Shown: positions 17,464 to 27,239 of the stretch, piece after piece
Layout: every line of letters begins with the position of its first letter
How positions within the stretch are numbered: the first letter of the stretch is position 1
Origin: Leptospira_A soteropolitanensis
GTDB taxonomy: Bacteria > Spirochaetota > Leptospiria > Leptospirales > Leptospiraceae
Reading direction: 5' to 3' (one strand)
Length of the DNA: 64,000 nucleotides
Assembly (NCBI RefSeq): GCF_026151335.1
Contig: NZ_JAMQPP010000002.1
Notes under the pieces: model-generated
What the model was told of the DNA's origin: nothing
Seen by the model: the letters and a program-made list of their open reading frames with translations, nothing else
The model's database searches: none
Translations under genes and position numbers: made by a program

Positions 17464-18924
17464 CTACCTGCCTCGAAACGAAAGGATTGTTTTTCCGATC
17501 TGAATTTCATCTAAATTATGAAGAACTTTTGGTCGAAGTAATTTTTTTCCGTTTAAGTATACCCCGCTTTCTGAAACACAATCAAACAATATATATTTCC
17601 CTTTTTTATTTTTTATCTTTGCATGGATTCCTGCAACATTAGGGTCATCAAGCACCAAGTGGTTAGATTCCCAACTCCCTATGGTCACTTCATCAAACTG
17701 CAAAGCATACTGAATGGGATTATGATTGGAATCTTTTCGCATAAGAACGGCATAGGAATAGGAAACACCAGGAAGCGATTCTTTCTCAGCAATGGCGACT
17801 GCGATTTCTCGATCCTTCGCTGCTTTTTCTAAGGTCTCTCCATACATCCTATCGTAAACTTGAAGTTCTTCCTTCCTTTCCGAAAAATCAGATTCAATGT
17901 TTATAACTTTTGCCAAACTAGAATTTGGTTCTTCATACCCACGTAAATAATAAAGTGCCGCCAAACAAAGAAAAATGAGAAAAAAACTAACAGGAAAAAA
18001 AAACATTGGATCAGATATCAGTAAGTATAGACTTTTTAAAAAGGAAAGTTCGTATTGAAATTCTAAGTGGGACCCTTGGTCGCCAAATGCAAAACCTCCC
18101 GAAAGTATGTTTGTTTTCCATCTGGATAATTTCCAAGGGGAAAGATAAATAAGTTCGTAATCTTCCTCACCCAACGCACGTAAATAGGAAAACAACTCAG
18201 AATAACTATCTGGTTTGGAAATTGGATAATGCCTTCCATTCGCATAACTAGCAAGTTTTGTCGCTTCCAAACTGCTGGGTGCAAGCACTATCAATTGTAA
18301 GTTCTTTTCCCGAATTCTTTTGGCAAGTTCTGGAATTTCAAATCGATCTTGCCATTCAGGTGAAAAACTTACAAAAACAAGGATATTGTCTTCTGTAGTT
18401 TGGTTTTTCTTTATCCCCGTAAGGAAATTTTCCCAGTTTCGAATGGGATAGTTAGGCGGAGGTACCTTCGGAAAAGGAAAGGAAACGTCAAGTACACTTG
18501 AGCGGATACGTTCAATAGAATGTTTATTTTCATCGGCTTGAATTTGTAGCTTGGAAGTCCCACCACTTTGTTCGCTCACTTTCACAAGCTGATTTGCCAA
18601 TTGGACAAGCCAACGACGATCTTCTGCATTGGAATAACTGGGAATTGAAATGTATAAATGCACTGGATTTTTCGCCTCAGTTTTTTGAAGCCGAAAGGAA
18701 TCTGTAAGGCGAGAATTTGAACCCAACTGCTCTGAAATCACTAATCCTTGGGGATCAAAAGATCGGTTAGAGTGAAATCGAATTTTGACTTCTGGATACG
18801 AACCCGTATCCACTGAACGAAGATTCAAATTTGGATTCGCGGAAAGAACCGCAGGAATCAGAACTAAAAACAGAAGTGTCCAATTACTGAAAAAGTAGAG
18901 AGGCTTCCTTAAGTTGTTTTCCAT
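17464..18924 (-). CDS. Membrane protein with periplasmic vWA-like region and cytoplasmic FHA domain
   Basis: A 486-residue protein. An N-terminal signal or membrane segment (about 14-28) precedes a large extracytoplasmic region with von Willebrand A-like beta-alpha rhythm (NILVFVSFSPEW, LQLIVLAPSSLEATKLA) but no clear MIDAS motif. A membrane helix near 310-332 (FFFPVSFFLIFLCLAALYYL) is followed by a charged helix and a C-terminal FHA domain (about 395-486). The FHA domain keeps HAKI and GVYLNG, but the phosphothreonine-binding Arg of the usual GR is Ser (IGS) and the Ser of SxxH is Ala. It overlaps the ABC ATPase gene by 41 bases; the ATG at 18924 lacks a strong ribosome site, consistent with coupling. 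Function unknown. Confidence 0.72.
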   Translation of the reverse strand: MENNLRKPLYFFSNWTLLFLVLIPAVLSANPNLNLRSVDTGSYPEVKIRFHSNRSFDPQGLVISEQLGSNSRLTDSFRLQKTEAKNPVHLYISIPSYSNAEDRRWLVQLANQLVKVSEQSGGTSKLQIQADENKHSIERIRSSVLDVSFPFPKVPPPNYPIRNWENFLTGIKKNQTTEDNILVFVSFSPEWQDRFEIPELAKRIREKNLQLIVLAPSSLEATKLASYANGRHYPISKPDSYSELFSYLRALGEEDYELIYLSPWKLSRWKTNILSGGFAFGDQGSHLEFQYELSFLKSLYLLISDPMFFFPVSFFLIFLCLAALYYLRGYEEPNSSLAKVINIESDFSERKEELQVYDRMYGETLEKAAKDREIAVAIAEKESLPGVSYSYAVLMRKDSNHNPIQYALQFDEVTIGSWESNHLVLDDPNVAGIHAKIKNKKGKYILFDCVSESGVYLNGKKLLRPKVLHNLDEIQIGKTILSFRGR

Positions 18925-19639
18925 ATTCTGTTTTTGGCTCCAGGTTTTGGTTTAGAACCGAAATGGTTTCTAAAACTTCCCCTTGTTTCATTATCGTAAC
19001 TTGGGATGCCAGACTTTCGACGATCCGGAGTTCATGTGTAATAAAAACTATTGTCATCCCCATTTTTGCAAGGTTTTGGACTGTTTCCAAGACAATTTTT
19101 TCAGAAAAGGCATCGAGACCCGTAGTAGGCTCATCTAATACTAAAATCTCAGGTGTTCTTAAAAAAGCTAAGGAAAGCAGAATTCTTTGTTTTTCACCAC
19201 CAGACAAAGTTCTTGCATAAGTTTTCCAATGGGTCCGAGGAATCGACAATTCATCCCAAATCAAAAATAAGGAATCATAAGAAATGTTTTTCAAACCAGA
19301 TAATTTAAAAAAATCTTGGATCTGTGCCCGGATGGTTCGAAAAGGATGAAAGGCTGAATTGGGATTTTGGGGAACCATAAAGAGCTTTGTACCGAGCCGT
19401 TTGGAAAGAACATCTTCACCCAGGACCAAAAATTTTTCGTAGGATAAAGTACAACCTTTCGGAACCATTCCAAATAGAGAGAATCCTAAAGTTGACTTTC
19501 CCGACCCCGATTCACCGATGATACCGTGAACGATCCCTCTTTGAATTTGTAAAGATATCCCTTTCCATATCTTTTGCCCATCCTTTGTTCCGATGGTCGC
19601 ATTTTTGATTTGGATCACATTTGGATCAATCGAGCCCAA
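18884..19639 (-). CDS. ABC transporter ATP-binding protein (Opp/Dpp-like), orphan
   Basis: A 251-residue ABC ATPase with Walker A GESGSGKS, Q-loop MVPQNP, signature LSGGEKQR, Walker B ILVLDEPTTG and H-loop ITHE, so it should be active. The sequence is closest in style to oligopeptide/nickel importer ATPases. No permease or binding protein is adjacent; the next gene encodes a membrane FHA protein. The frame opens at ATG 19678 inside gmhA, but AAAAGGA lies 5-6 bases before a TTG at 19639, which I prefer. It overlaps gmhA by 14 bases. Confidence 0.85.
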   Translation of the reverse strand: MGSIDPNVIQIKNATIGTKDGQKIWKGISLQIQRGIVHGIIGESGSGKSTLGFSLFGMVPKGCTLSYEKFLVLGEDVLSKRLGTKLFMVPQNPNSAFHPFRTIRAQIQDFFKLSGLKNISYDSLFLIWDELSIPRTHWKTYARTLSGGEKQRILLSLAFLRTPEILVLDEPTTGLDAFSEKIVLETVQNLAKMGMTIVFITHELRIVESLASQVTIMKQGEVLETISVLNQNLEPKTEYGKQLKEASLLFQ

Positions 19640-20213
19640 AGAGTTCCTTTTCAATGATACTACAAAGGATATGACCAATGAGAATATGACATTCTTGGAT
19701 TCTCGCAGTTACTTTCGATGGAACAATGATTTCCACATCACCTTTACCCTTTAATTTCCCACCATCACCACCTAAAAAAAGGACAACCTTCATTCCTATT
19801 TTTCTAGCCTCTTCAACCGCCAAAACAATGTTTTGCGAATTTCCAGAAGTGGTAAGACCCACGAAAACATCCTTTGGTTTTCCAAAGGCTTGCACTTGTC
19901 TTTGAAAAACATATTCGTAACCATAATCGTTAGAACAAGCAGTAAGGACGGCCTGATCACTATTTAAGGCAAGTGCTGGAATTGCTTTTCTTTCGTTCCC
20001 TGATTTATAACGAACGACAAGTTCAGCTGCGATATGGGAAGCATCACAACTGGATCCGCCATTACCACAAAAATATAAAAGTCCATCTTGTTTGAGAGAC
20101 TCTGTAAGGAGTTTTCCTGCAGATTCAATGGATGGCAAAAGAAGTGGTAATAACTTTTGTTTAACAGCAATTGAATCCTCAATTTGAGTTTGTATGAGTG
20201 ATTTATGATCCAT
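19626..20213 (-). CDS. gmhA: Phosphoheptose isomerase (SIS domain)
   Basis: A 195-residue SIS-domain isomerase that converts sedoheptulose 7-phosphate to D-glycero-D-manno-heptose 7-phosphate, the first step to ADP-heptose for LPS core. Typical GmhA sequences are present: LYFCGNGGSSCDASHIAAEL, an ALNSDQAVLTACSND segment, FVGLTTSGNSQNI and the C-terminal QECHILIGHILCSIIE. Length matches the family. It overlaps the FliG-like gene by 11 bases and the ABC gene by 14. Related SIS proteins such as DiaA are possible but the motifs favour GmhA. Confidence 0.92.
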   Translation of the reverse strand: MDHKSLIQTQIEDSIAVKQKLLPLLLPSIESAGKLLTESLKQDGLLYFCGNGGSSCDASHIAAELVVRYKSGNERKAIPALALNSDQAVLTACSNDYGYEYVFQRQVQAFGKPKDVFVGLTTSGNSQNIVLAVEEARKIGMKVVLFLGGDGGKLKGKGDVEIIVPSKVTARIQECHILIGHILCSIIEKELFGLD

Positions 20214-20976
20214 GATTCATTTCCTTTTCCCTTCTTTCTTTTATGGTATTGATTGTATTTCCAAATTCAACTAGTGCAGAACCAAAGCCAAATAGGTTTT
20301 TAGCTTTCGTATAGGGATTCTTTTCCACCCCATTTCCTAAATTCAAATAAAACAGTTCGTCCCTCACCAATCGTTTTTGTCTTTCCGTTGCCACAGATTC
20401 AAAAAATTCTCGGCATTCTTCACCGATGGCAAGTAGTACTAGAGCCATAGAATTTGGTTTCATTTGCAAAATAATTTGTTCTTTCCAAAAACGTTCCCAT
20501 GTAAGAACCAATCTCCAATCTTCTTTGGGTGCATCCGCATCTAAAAATAAGTCTGTTTTCGGAATTGAAAAAGCAGAGAGTAAGGTATCAAGGGAAGCCA
20601 AATCTTTCGTGAGATTTTGGTTTAAGACACCTTCGTCAACAAACAAAACCCCACCCCACTTATCTTCCTTGTTTCTATATAAATGGTTTCCTGTAATCAA
20701 AATCAATGAGTAGTTTTCACCCTCTGCACGAAATAATTTTTCATTTGTTTTTGTTAGGCGAAATTTGGGTATTTCAATGACTACACCAGATGAAACTTGT
20801 TTCGTACGAAGTTTTTTTTTCCAATTTTCAATGGCAATCGACCATTCTATAGCAAAAGATTTGGGTTCTTTTTTTCTAGTGACAGCGTCCTTATCATTTA
20901 CCCTTCGTTCGGACCTAAAAAATGCAAAGATCCGAGCAAACAAACTGTTTTGGGACGTCTTTTTAGTTTTTGCCAT
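20203..20976 (-). CDS. Unknown protein with a FliG C-terminal-like segment
   Basis: A 257-residue cytoplasmic protein with a basic N-terminus (many Lys/Arg in the first 50 residues). The middle (about 75-150) is of no recognised family. The segment from about 165 to 212 (LQMKPNSMALVLLAIGEE, then FFESVATERQKRLVRDEL and FYLNLG) follows the pattern of the FliG middle/C-terminal helical repeat, where L-ALKGA-EE-RE--SNMS-RA--ML-EEL-YLGPV is typical. That match is by eye only. It overlaps the GT2 gene upstream by 14 bases and gmhA downstream by 11, so it belongs to an LPS-type operon and not a flagellar one. Confidence 0.6.
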   Translation of the reverse strand: MAKTKKTSQNSLFARIFAFFRSERRVNDKDAVTRKKEPKSFAIEWSIAIENWKKKLRTKQVSSGVVIEIPKFRLTKTNEKLFRAEGENYSLILITGNHLYRNKEDKWGGVLFVDEGVLNQNLTKDLASLDTLLSAFSIPKTDLFLDADAPKEDWRLVLTWERFWKEQIILQMKPNSMALVLLAIGEECREFFESVATERQKRLVRDELFYLNLGNGVEKNPYTKAKNLFGFGSALVEFGNTINTIKERREKEMNHGS

Positions 20977-21784
20977 ACTCTTTTCTTATATTGGACGGGC
21001 GCTCAATTTGTTTTCTGTCTAGTTCATATAATTTTGCATATTTGAGAAATGTAGAAAACGAAGATGCAATCGCGATCCAAAGACCAGGAATTCCATCCAA
21101 AAACCCGAACTTAAAAATATATATTTCGAAAAATTTCCCGAAAGGTTTAAAGATAGTCTTAAAAAAAGAAAAACGTTCACCTTTCGCATAACGAGTATAA
21201 GCAACAATACTAGAAAACTGATTGATCGTGGTAATTTGGTGACTAAAATCTATAAAACTATAATGAAGGATATCTCCTTTCATTATTTTGCCTACAGAGC
21301 CAGATTTTAATTCGATGTAATCATGTGGATTTTCTCCCACCCAAGTGGCAGCATTTTTTCGAAACAATCGATACCTACGAAGAGGATACCAACCGCTGTA
21401 ACGAATCCAATGTCCCAAATGATAGGTCAATCTAGCAATTTTATATCCATCTGCCAAAACATTTTCTGACTCTAAAAAGGCTTCAATCGATTGGATAAGA
21501 CTATCGTCAGCTCGTTCATCAGCATCCAAAGAGAGAATCCAATCATTAGAACAAAAACCGATGGCTTTATTTTTTTGTTCTACATGTCCAGGAAATGGCG
21601 ATTCAAAAAATTTGACTTTGGAAAAGGATTTGGCAATTTCTTTTGTACGATCTGTACTTAAGGAATCCAAAACAATAATTTCATCGGAGACTGTTTCGAC
21701 AGAGCGTATGCAGTCCGCAATATTTTTTTCTTCATTGAAGGTGATAATTGCCACCGACAATTTTCTTTTTCTCTTGCCTTCCAT
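20963..21784 (-). CDS. Glycosyltransferase family 2, LPS core type (WaaE/KdtX-like)
   Basis: A 273-residue GT-A glycosyltransferase. The N-terminal region has LSVAIITFNEEKNIADCI and the DxD-type site LSLDADERAD (about 88-97), with the family-typical HYSFIDFSHQI near 195. This layout is that of the LPS core beta-glucosyl or heptosyl-site transferase WaaE/KdtX. A C-terminal hydrophobic patch (FLDGIPGLWIAIASSF) suggests membrane association. First gene of a six-gene minus-strand operon; it diverges from the O-antigen ligase gene with 30 bases between starts. Confidence 0.88.
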   Translation of the reverse strand: MEGKRKRKLSVAIITFNEEKNIADCIRSVETVSDEIIVLDSLSTDRTKEIAKSFSKVKFFESPFPGHVEQKNKAIGFCSNDWILSLDADERADDSLIQSIEAFLESENVLADGYKIARLTYHLGHWIRYSGWYPLRRYRLFRKNAATWVGENPHDYIELKSGSVGKIMKGDILHYSFIDFSHQITTINQFSSIVAYTRYAKGERFSFFKTIFKPFGKFFEIYIFKFGFLDGIPGLWIAIASSFSTFLKYAKLYELDRKQIERPSNIRKEYGKN

Positions 21785-21814
21785 AGGAGTTAAAACCTAT
21801 TCTGAGAACCAAAT

Positions 21815-23707
21815 ATGATTGGGAAAGAAACATTTCATAAGATTTCTATTGTTTTTCTCTACCTTTTCTTTGTTCTATCTCCATTTTCCATTAGCCTTTC
21901 TCAAATTTTTGCCGGTGCATCCGTATTTTTTAGGTTACTCGATTTTCTTTGGCAAAAAAAAACTCCGAGGCCTGAAACATATTTCTTTTTTTGGATCCTT
22001 CTTTATTTGGGTTTCTTAATTTACCCTCTCTTAAATCCCTCACCTTCTGGATGGAAACATATCTTTTTAAAAACAGAATTCGGGGATGTATGGATGGCAT
22101 TTTTGCTATTACACCATACGAGACTTTCTCGCATTGAAAAAACAAATTTAAAAAAAGCCGTATTGATCGGTGCCGTATTTCTTATCCTTTCAGGGATTTT
22201 ATCCCTTTTTTCCCCTTACCGATTAGCCCCTTTTGTGATGGATGGATTCCAATACGTAGAAGGTCGCCGTTTGCCCCATCAGCTGGGAACTCTTTTCGGG
22301 ATTTTCCCTTTTTATTTACCGATTGGATTTCAAAGCACTCACCTAACATATGGGGGGATGTTTGCTATTTATCTTCCATCCATTTTTTTAACGGCATACA
22401 GAAGTGCTCCAACCCTTAGTAAGAAAAAAAAATTTAAGTTTCTATTTTTTTTCTTACTAATCCTAGCATTTTTAGGTTTAGTTTTACTTTTTCTGAACCA
22501 AAGCCGATCGGTTTGGTTTGGTTTATTATTTGGTTTATTCCTTCTATCTTTCCAAAAAAAAGTATCGATAAAAAAATATCTACCCTGGTTAGGCATTGGC
22601 TTTTTTCTTATAGCGGTTCTTCTCTATCTATTTTACCACAACAACTGGTTATTCCAAAGAGCCATTGATGAATTATTCGCTAAACGTTCGTTAGAAAACC
22701 AAAGGATTTGGATTCATAAAATGAATTTTGAAATTTTAAAAGATTCATTTTTATTGGGAGTTGGCAGTGGAAATTATCCAACAGAATTCATCAAAAGAGC
22801 AACATTCTTGGTTTTCGAAGCACCAGAACTATATTATGATTTGTCGATCACTCCCAAATCACATGCACATTTTGATTTTCTACATTTTTGGATTTTAGGC
22901 GGGTTCACTTCAGTATTTGCTTATCTTAGTTTTTTGTATTTGATCACAAAAAAAATATTACAAGTTGGAAAAAGTAATCTTTTTTATTTAGGTTTTTTCA
23001 GTATCATTTTTGCCGGAAGTTTCCAATGTTTTCTGTTAGATGACGAAGTTCTACTTCCTTTTTTGGGACTTTTAGTTTTACTGCCTGCGACTCAGAAAGA
23101 AAAAAAAACAAGGACTGAAAATCCTTACCTACGAAACCAAAATAAAGTGTTTGGAATTCTTCTTTTATGGATGTTCACTTCTAGTTTAGGAGCTTTATAT
23201 TTAACAAAAATCCCAGCTAAGGAACTTTTTTTTCATAGGGCTCGCACAGAACATAACTTTCCAATGCCAATAGCACAATCTGCCATCAATGCTAACAATG
23301 CTAACAATGCCGTGCCACTACCAGAGGGAACTCAGGAAATTTATTTTAAACTCGTTGGCTGTTTAGACCATGAGGTTAATTTTGATTCGAATCCTAAGCT
23401 GCGAGTTTCACCCATTCAGCTTCATATTCATTGGGAAGATAGTCCGGAAGGTAACCTCCCAAAAACATTAAACTTGGAAATTCGAAAACGAGAGAGTTTC
23501 GACCAGGACAAAGAATATCGTGTCCAAAAAGAGAGAATCGTGAAAAGGGATATTTTTTTCAATCCAAGACAAATCCAAAAGATCCAAGTCCATCCGAATG
23601 AGTATTTAGGAAAGGGAATTGAATTTGTTGATTTTGGATTTTTATTTTCTTGGCAAGGTGAAAAACCAATCCTTCCAAGAATTGAAATATCAGAAAACTG
23701 TGATTAG
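21815..23707 (+). CDS. O-antigen ligase/polymerase family membrane protein
   Basis: A 630-residue polytopic membrane protein. About ten to eleven membrane helices fill residues 8-470, and a soluble C-terminal domain of some 160 residues follows. The Wzy_C/WaaL region is visible: FLGLVLLFLNQSRSVWFGLL, followed by a large periplasmic loop with LGVGSGNYPTEF and PKSHAHFDFLHFWILGGF, where the His-containing segment is the family hallmark. It should ligate or polymerise O-antigen at the periplasmic face. A 9-base unit AATGCTAAC is repeated near 23290 (residues NANNANN). It diverges from the GT2 gene. Confidence 0.87.
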   Translation: MIGKETFHKISIVFLYLFFVLSPFSISLSQIFAGASVFFRLLDFLWQKKTPRPETYFFFWILLYLGFLIYPLLNPSPSGWKHIFLKTEFGDVWMAFLLLHHTRLSRIEKTNLKKAVLIGAVFLILSGILSLFSPYRLAPFVMDGFQYVEGRRLPHQLGTLFGIFPFYLPIGFQSTHLTYGGMFAIYLPSIFLTAYRSAPTLSKKKKFKFLFFFLLILAFLGLVLLFLNQSRSVWFGLLFGLFLLSFQKKVSIKKYLPWLGIGFFLIAVLLYLFYHNNWLFQRAIDELFAKRSLENQRIWIHKMNFEILKDSFLLGVGSGNYPTEFIKRATFLVFEAPELYYDLSITPKSHAHFDFLHFWILGGFTSVFAYLSFLYLITKKILQVGKSNLFYLGFFSIIFAGSFQCFLLDDEVLLPFLGLLVLLPATQKEKKTRTENPYLRNQNKVFGILLLWMFTSSLGALYLTKIPAKELFFHRARTEHNFPMPIAQSAINANNANNAVPLPEGTQEIYFKLVGCLDHEVNFDSNPKLRVSPIQLHIHWEDSPEGNLPKTLNLEIRKRESFDQDKEYRVQKERIVKRDIFFNPRQIQKIQVHPNEYLGKGIEFVDFGFLFSWQGEKPILPRIEISENCD

Positions 23708-23759
23708 CTAACTGTTACTGAGTCGCTACGTTTTTTTAATGTAGCCAACGTTCGATTTA

Positions 23760-23843
23760 TACCTGGAGCGGGAATCGAACCCGCACGGGATTACTCCCAC
23801 AGGATTTTAAGTCCTGTGTGTCTACCAATTCCACCATCCAGGC
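23760..23843 (-). tRNA. tRNA-Leu (anticodon TAA)
   Basis: Read on the minus strand, the sequence folds as an 84-nt class II tRNA: acceptor GCCTGGA pairs with TCCAGGT (one G-T pair at the end), the anticodon loop is CTTAAAA with TAA, a short variable arm GGGAGTAATCCC-like follows, and the T-loop is GGTTCGATTCC. The discriminator base is A, as required for leucine. CCA is not encoded. Confidence 0.96.
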
Positions 23844-23858
23844 GAATGATCCGTGATT

Positions 23859-23929
<71 letters not shown>

Positions 23930-23945
23930 AATCGTGACTTTGGAT

Positions 23946-23973
23946 AGGCTAAAATAGGAAGGTCTGGTGTCAA
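23946..23973 (-). promoter_or_regulatory. Promoter of the tRNA-Cys/tRNA-Leu pair
   Basis: On the minus strand a perfect -35 box TTGACA (23968-23973) is followed after 16 bases by TAGCCT (23946-23951), a weak -10. Transcription would start about 10 bases before tRNA-Cys. The -35 match and position are good; the -10 is not. Confidence 0.5.
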
Positions 23974-24062
23974 ATGGAAAGTAAAATTCAATTTTCATCG
24001 GATTGTAACATTTCGCTCAAAAATCAAATTGCTTATCCCTTTCTTACGTTTGGGCTGTAGAT

Positions 24063-24476
24063 ATGAATGTAAAGAACATCCTAACCTTATCTTTTTTAAT
24101 GATTTTATCTCAAGTTTCCTATGCCGACACTGTGACTGTGAAAGCAACAAAAGAGGTTTTGGAAAACGTAAAAACTTCCTCGCCGACAGCCAATTATGTT
24201 CTCGTGGAATCGAAAGACGGCACGAAACAAGCCTATAAAAAGAATTCCGTCGAAGTCGTTAGTCTTCCTGTAGTTTGGGAACCGCAAAAAGAGGAAGAGA
24301 AACCGGGCCTTTTTGGCGCTCTCTTTGCTTCTAATGAAACAAAGGAGACCACAAAGGCTCCGGAAACAAAATCCGAAGAGTCTAAGGAAAATCCAGAAAA
24401 CCAAAGTTTTTTCAGAAGAAAACTTCCCGAACTGGCTATGGGGGGAATGGCGCTGCTTTGGCTTCTTCTTCCTTAA
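24063..24476 (+). CDS. Small exported protein with C-terminal hydrophobic tail
   Basis: A 137-residue protein. A signal peptide (MNVKNILTLSFLMILSQVSYA) is followed by a beta-like segment (DTVTVKATKEVLENVK, YVLVESKDGTKQAYKKNSVEVV), a Glu/Lys/Thr-rich linker (about 80-118) and a hydrophobic end (LAMGGMALLWLLLP) running to the stop. The tail is about 15 residues with no basic cap after it. I know no named family. It stands alone between the tRNAs and guaA (convergent). The ATG at 24063 has no strong ribosome site. Confidence 0.65.
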   Translation: MNVKNILTLSFLMILSQVSYADTVTVKATKEVLENVKTSSPTANYVLVESKDGTKQAYKKNSVEVVSLPVVWEPQKEEEKPGLFGALFASNETKETTKAPETKSEESKENPENQSFFRRKLPELAMGGMALLWLLLP

Positions 24477-24513
24477 ATCTTGGTATCCATTTAAGTATTA
24501 GAAAAATCTAAAC

Positions 24514-26313
<1,800 letters not shown>

Positions 26314-26355
26314 GGGATGATTCCAAAATAATTTTGCAATTGTCAGGGTAAACAA

Positions 26356-26757
26356 ATGTCGGAAAAAAAATCAGAATCTTCCTATGAGGACAAACAAGAC
26401 CATATCCCGTCCTGGAAAACCCCGGAAATTGAATGGTTTGCCAATGTGTATATTGGAAAAGAATACAATATCGAATTTACCATTCCAGAATTCACCGCCG
26501 TTTGCCCCAAAACCGGACTTCCCGACTTTGGAACGATTTATATCGAATATATCCCCAGAGAGAGATGCGTAGAACTCAAATCACTGAAAGAATACATGAT
26601 GTCTTACCGCAATGTAGGAATTTTCCATGAAAATGTTGTGAACAAAATCCTTGAAGACTTTGTTTTAGCAGTGGATCCAGTGTATGTCAAAGTAGTGGGA
26701 GATTATAATGTTCGAGGTGGCGTAAAAACCATTGTGAAACGAGAGTACAAAGCCTAA
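26356..26757 (+). CDS. queF: 7-cyano-7-deazaguanine (preQ0) reductase, short type
   Basis: NADPH-dependent reduction of the preQ0 nitrile to preQ1 for queuosine in tRNA. The 133-residue single-domain (B. subtilis type) T-fold enzyme has the nucleophile Cys50 in TAVCPKTGLPDFG, the general acid Asp57, and ELKSLKEYMMSYRNVGIFHE, the family signature for NADPH binding. AGGG lies before the ATG. The stop TAA directly abuts the ATG of the SemiSWEET gene, so the two are co-translated. Confidence 0.96.
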   Translation: MSEKKSESSYEDKQDHIPSWKTPEIEWFANVYIGKEYNIEFTIPEFTAVCPKTGLPDFGTIYIEYIPRERCVELKSLKEYMMSYRNVGIFHENVVNKILEDFVLAVDPVYVKVVGDYNVRGGVKTIVKREYKA

Positions 26758-27015
26758 ATGGAAAATCTCATTGGCTATATCGCAGCTTTTTTGACTACCG
26801 TATCTTTTCTACCCCAAGTTTTACGAGTGGTGATGACGAAACAAACGAGAGATATCAGTAGGAATATGTACATTCTGTTTTTTTTAGGTGTACTCTTATG
26901 GTTTATTTATGGAATATTAAAGTCCGATTTTCCCATCATTCTCGCAAATGCGGTCACTATTTTTTTTGTATCTATTATTTTATATTATAAACTAAAAACT
27001 GAGGACAAAACATGA
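26758..27015 (+). CDS. SemiSWEET (PQ-loop) sugar transporter
   Basis: An 85-residue three-helix bundle that works as a homodimer. Helices are at about 4-22, 38-55 and 62-80. The PQ motif (SFLPQV, Pro19-Gln20) lies in helix 1, and TKQTRDISRNMY follows it. From memory the sequence is very close to the L. biflexa SemiSWEET whose structure was solved, which supports the genus. The ATG abuts the queF stop, and its own stop overlaps the ferredoxin ATG (ATGA). The physiological substrate in leptospires is not established by this sequence. Confidence 0.93.
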   Translation: MENLIGYIAAFLTTVSFLPQVLRVVMTKQTRDISRNMYILFFLGVLLWFIYGILKSDFPIILANAVTIFFVSIILYYKLKTEDKT

Positions 27016-27230
27016 GAAAGGCTTATGTAGACAAAGACAATTGTACTTCTTGTAACCAATGTGCTGATAATCTTCCCAAATACTTTATGATGGATGAAGA
27101 TGATGTTTCTCAAACACATATCGGAGGAGCGTCGATCAACGATGCATTGATCCCAGATGAAGATGAAAAAAAGGTACAAAAGGAAATGGATGAATGCCCA
27201 GGGGAATGTATCCACTGGAAAAAAAATTAA
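27012..27230 (+). CDS. Ferredoxin-like [4Fe-4S] protein
   Basis: A 72-residue acidic protein with cluster ligands NCTSCNQC near residues 10-17 (CxxCxxC) and a distant pair in DECPGEC near 61-66, which together can hold one [4Fe-4S] cluster. This matches the small single-cluster ferredoxins. The protein is strongly acidic (DEDDV, DEDEKK), as expected for an electron carrier. It overlaps the SemiSWEET gene by four bases and ends 9 bases before the convergent LysR gene. Confidence 0.88.
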   Translation: MRKAYVDKDNCTSCNQCADNLPKYFMMDEDDVSQTHIGGASINDALIPDEDEKKVQKEMDECPGECIHWKKN

Positions 27231-27239
27231 TTTAGACCT

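Noticed and set aside
23725..23745. Terminator after the O-antigen ligase gene
   Set aside because: The stem GCTAC/GTAGC is only 5 bp and its T run lies in the loop and not after the stem.
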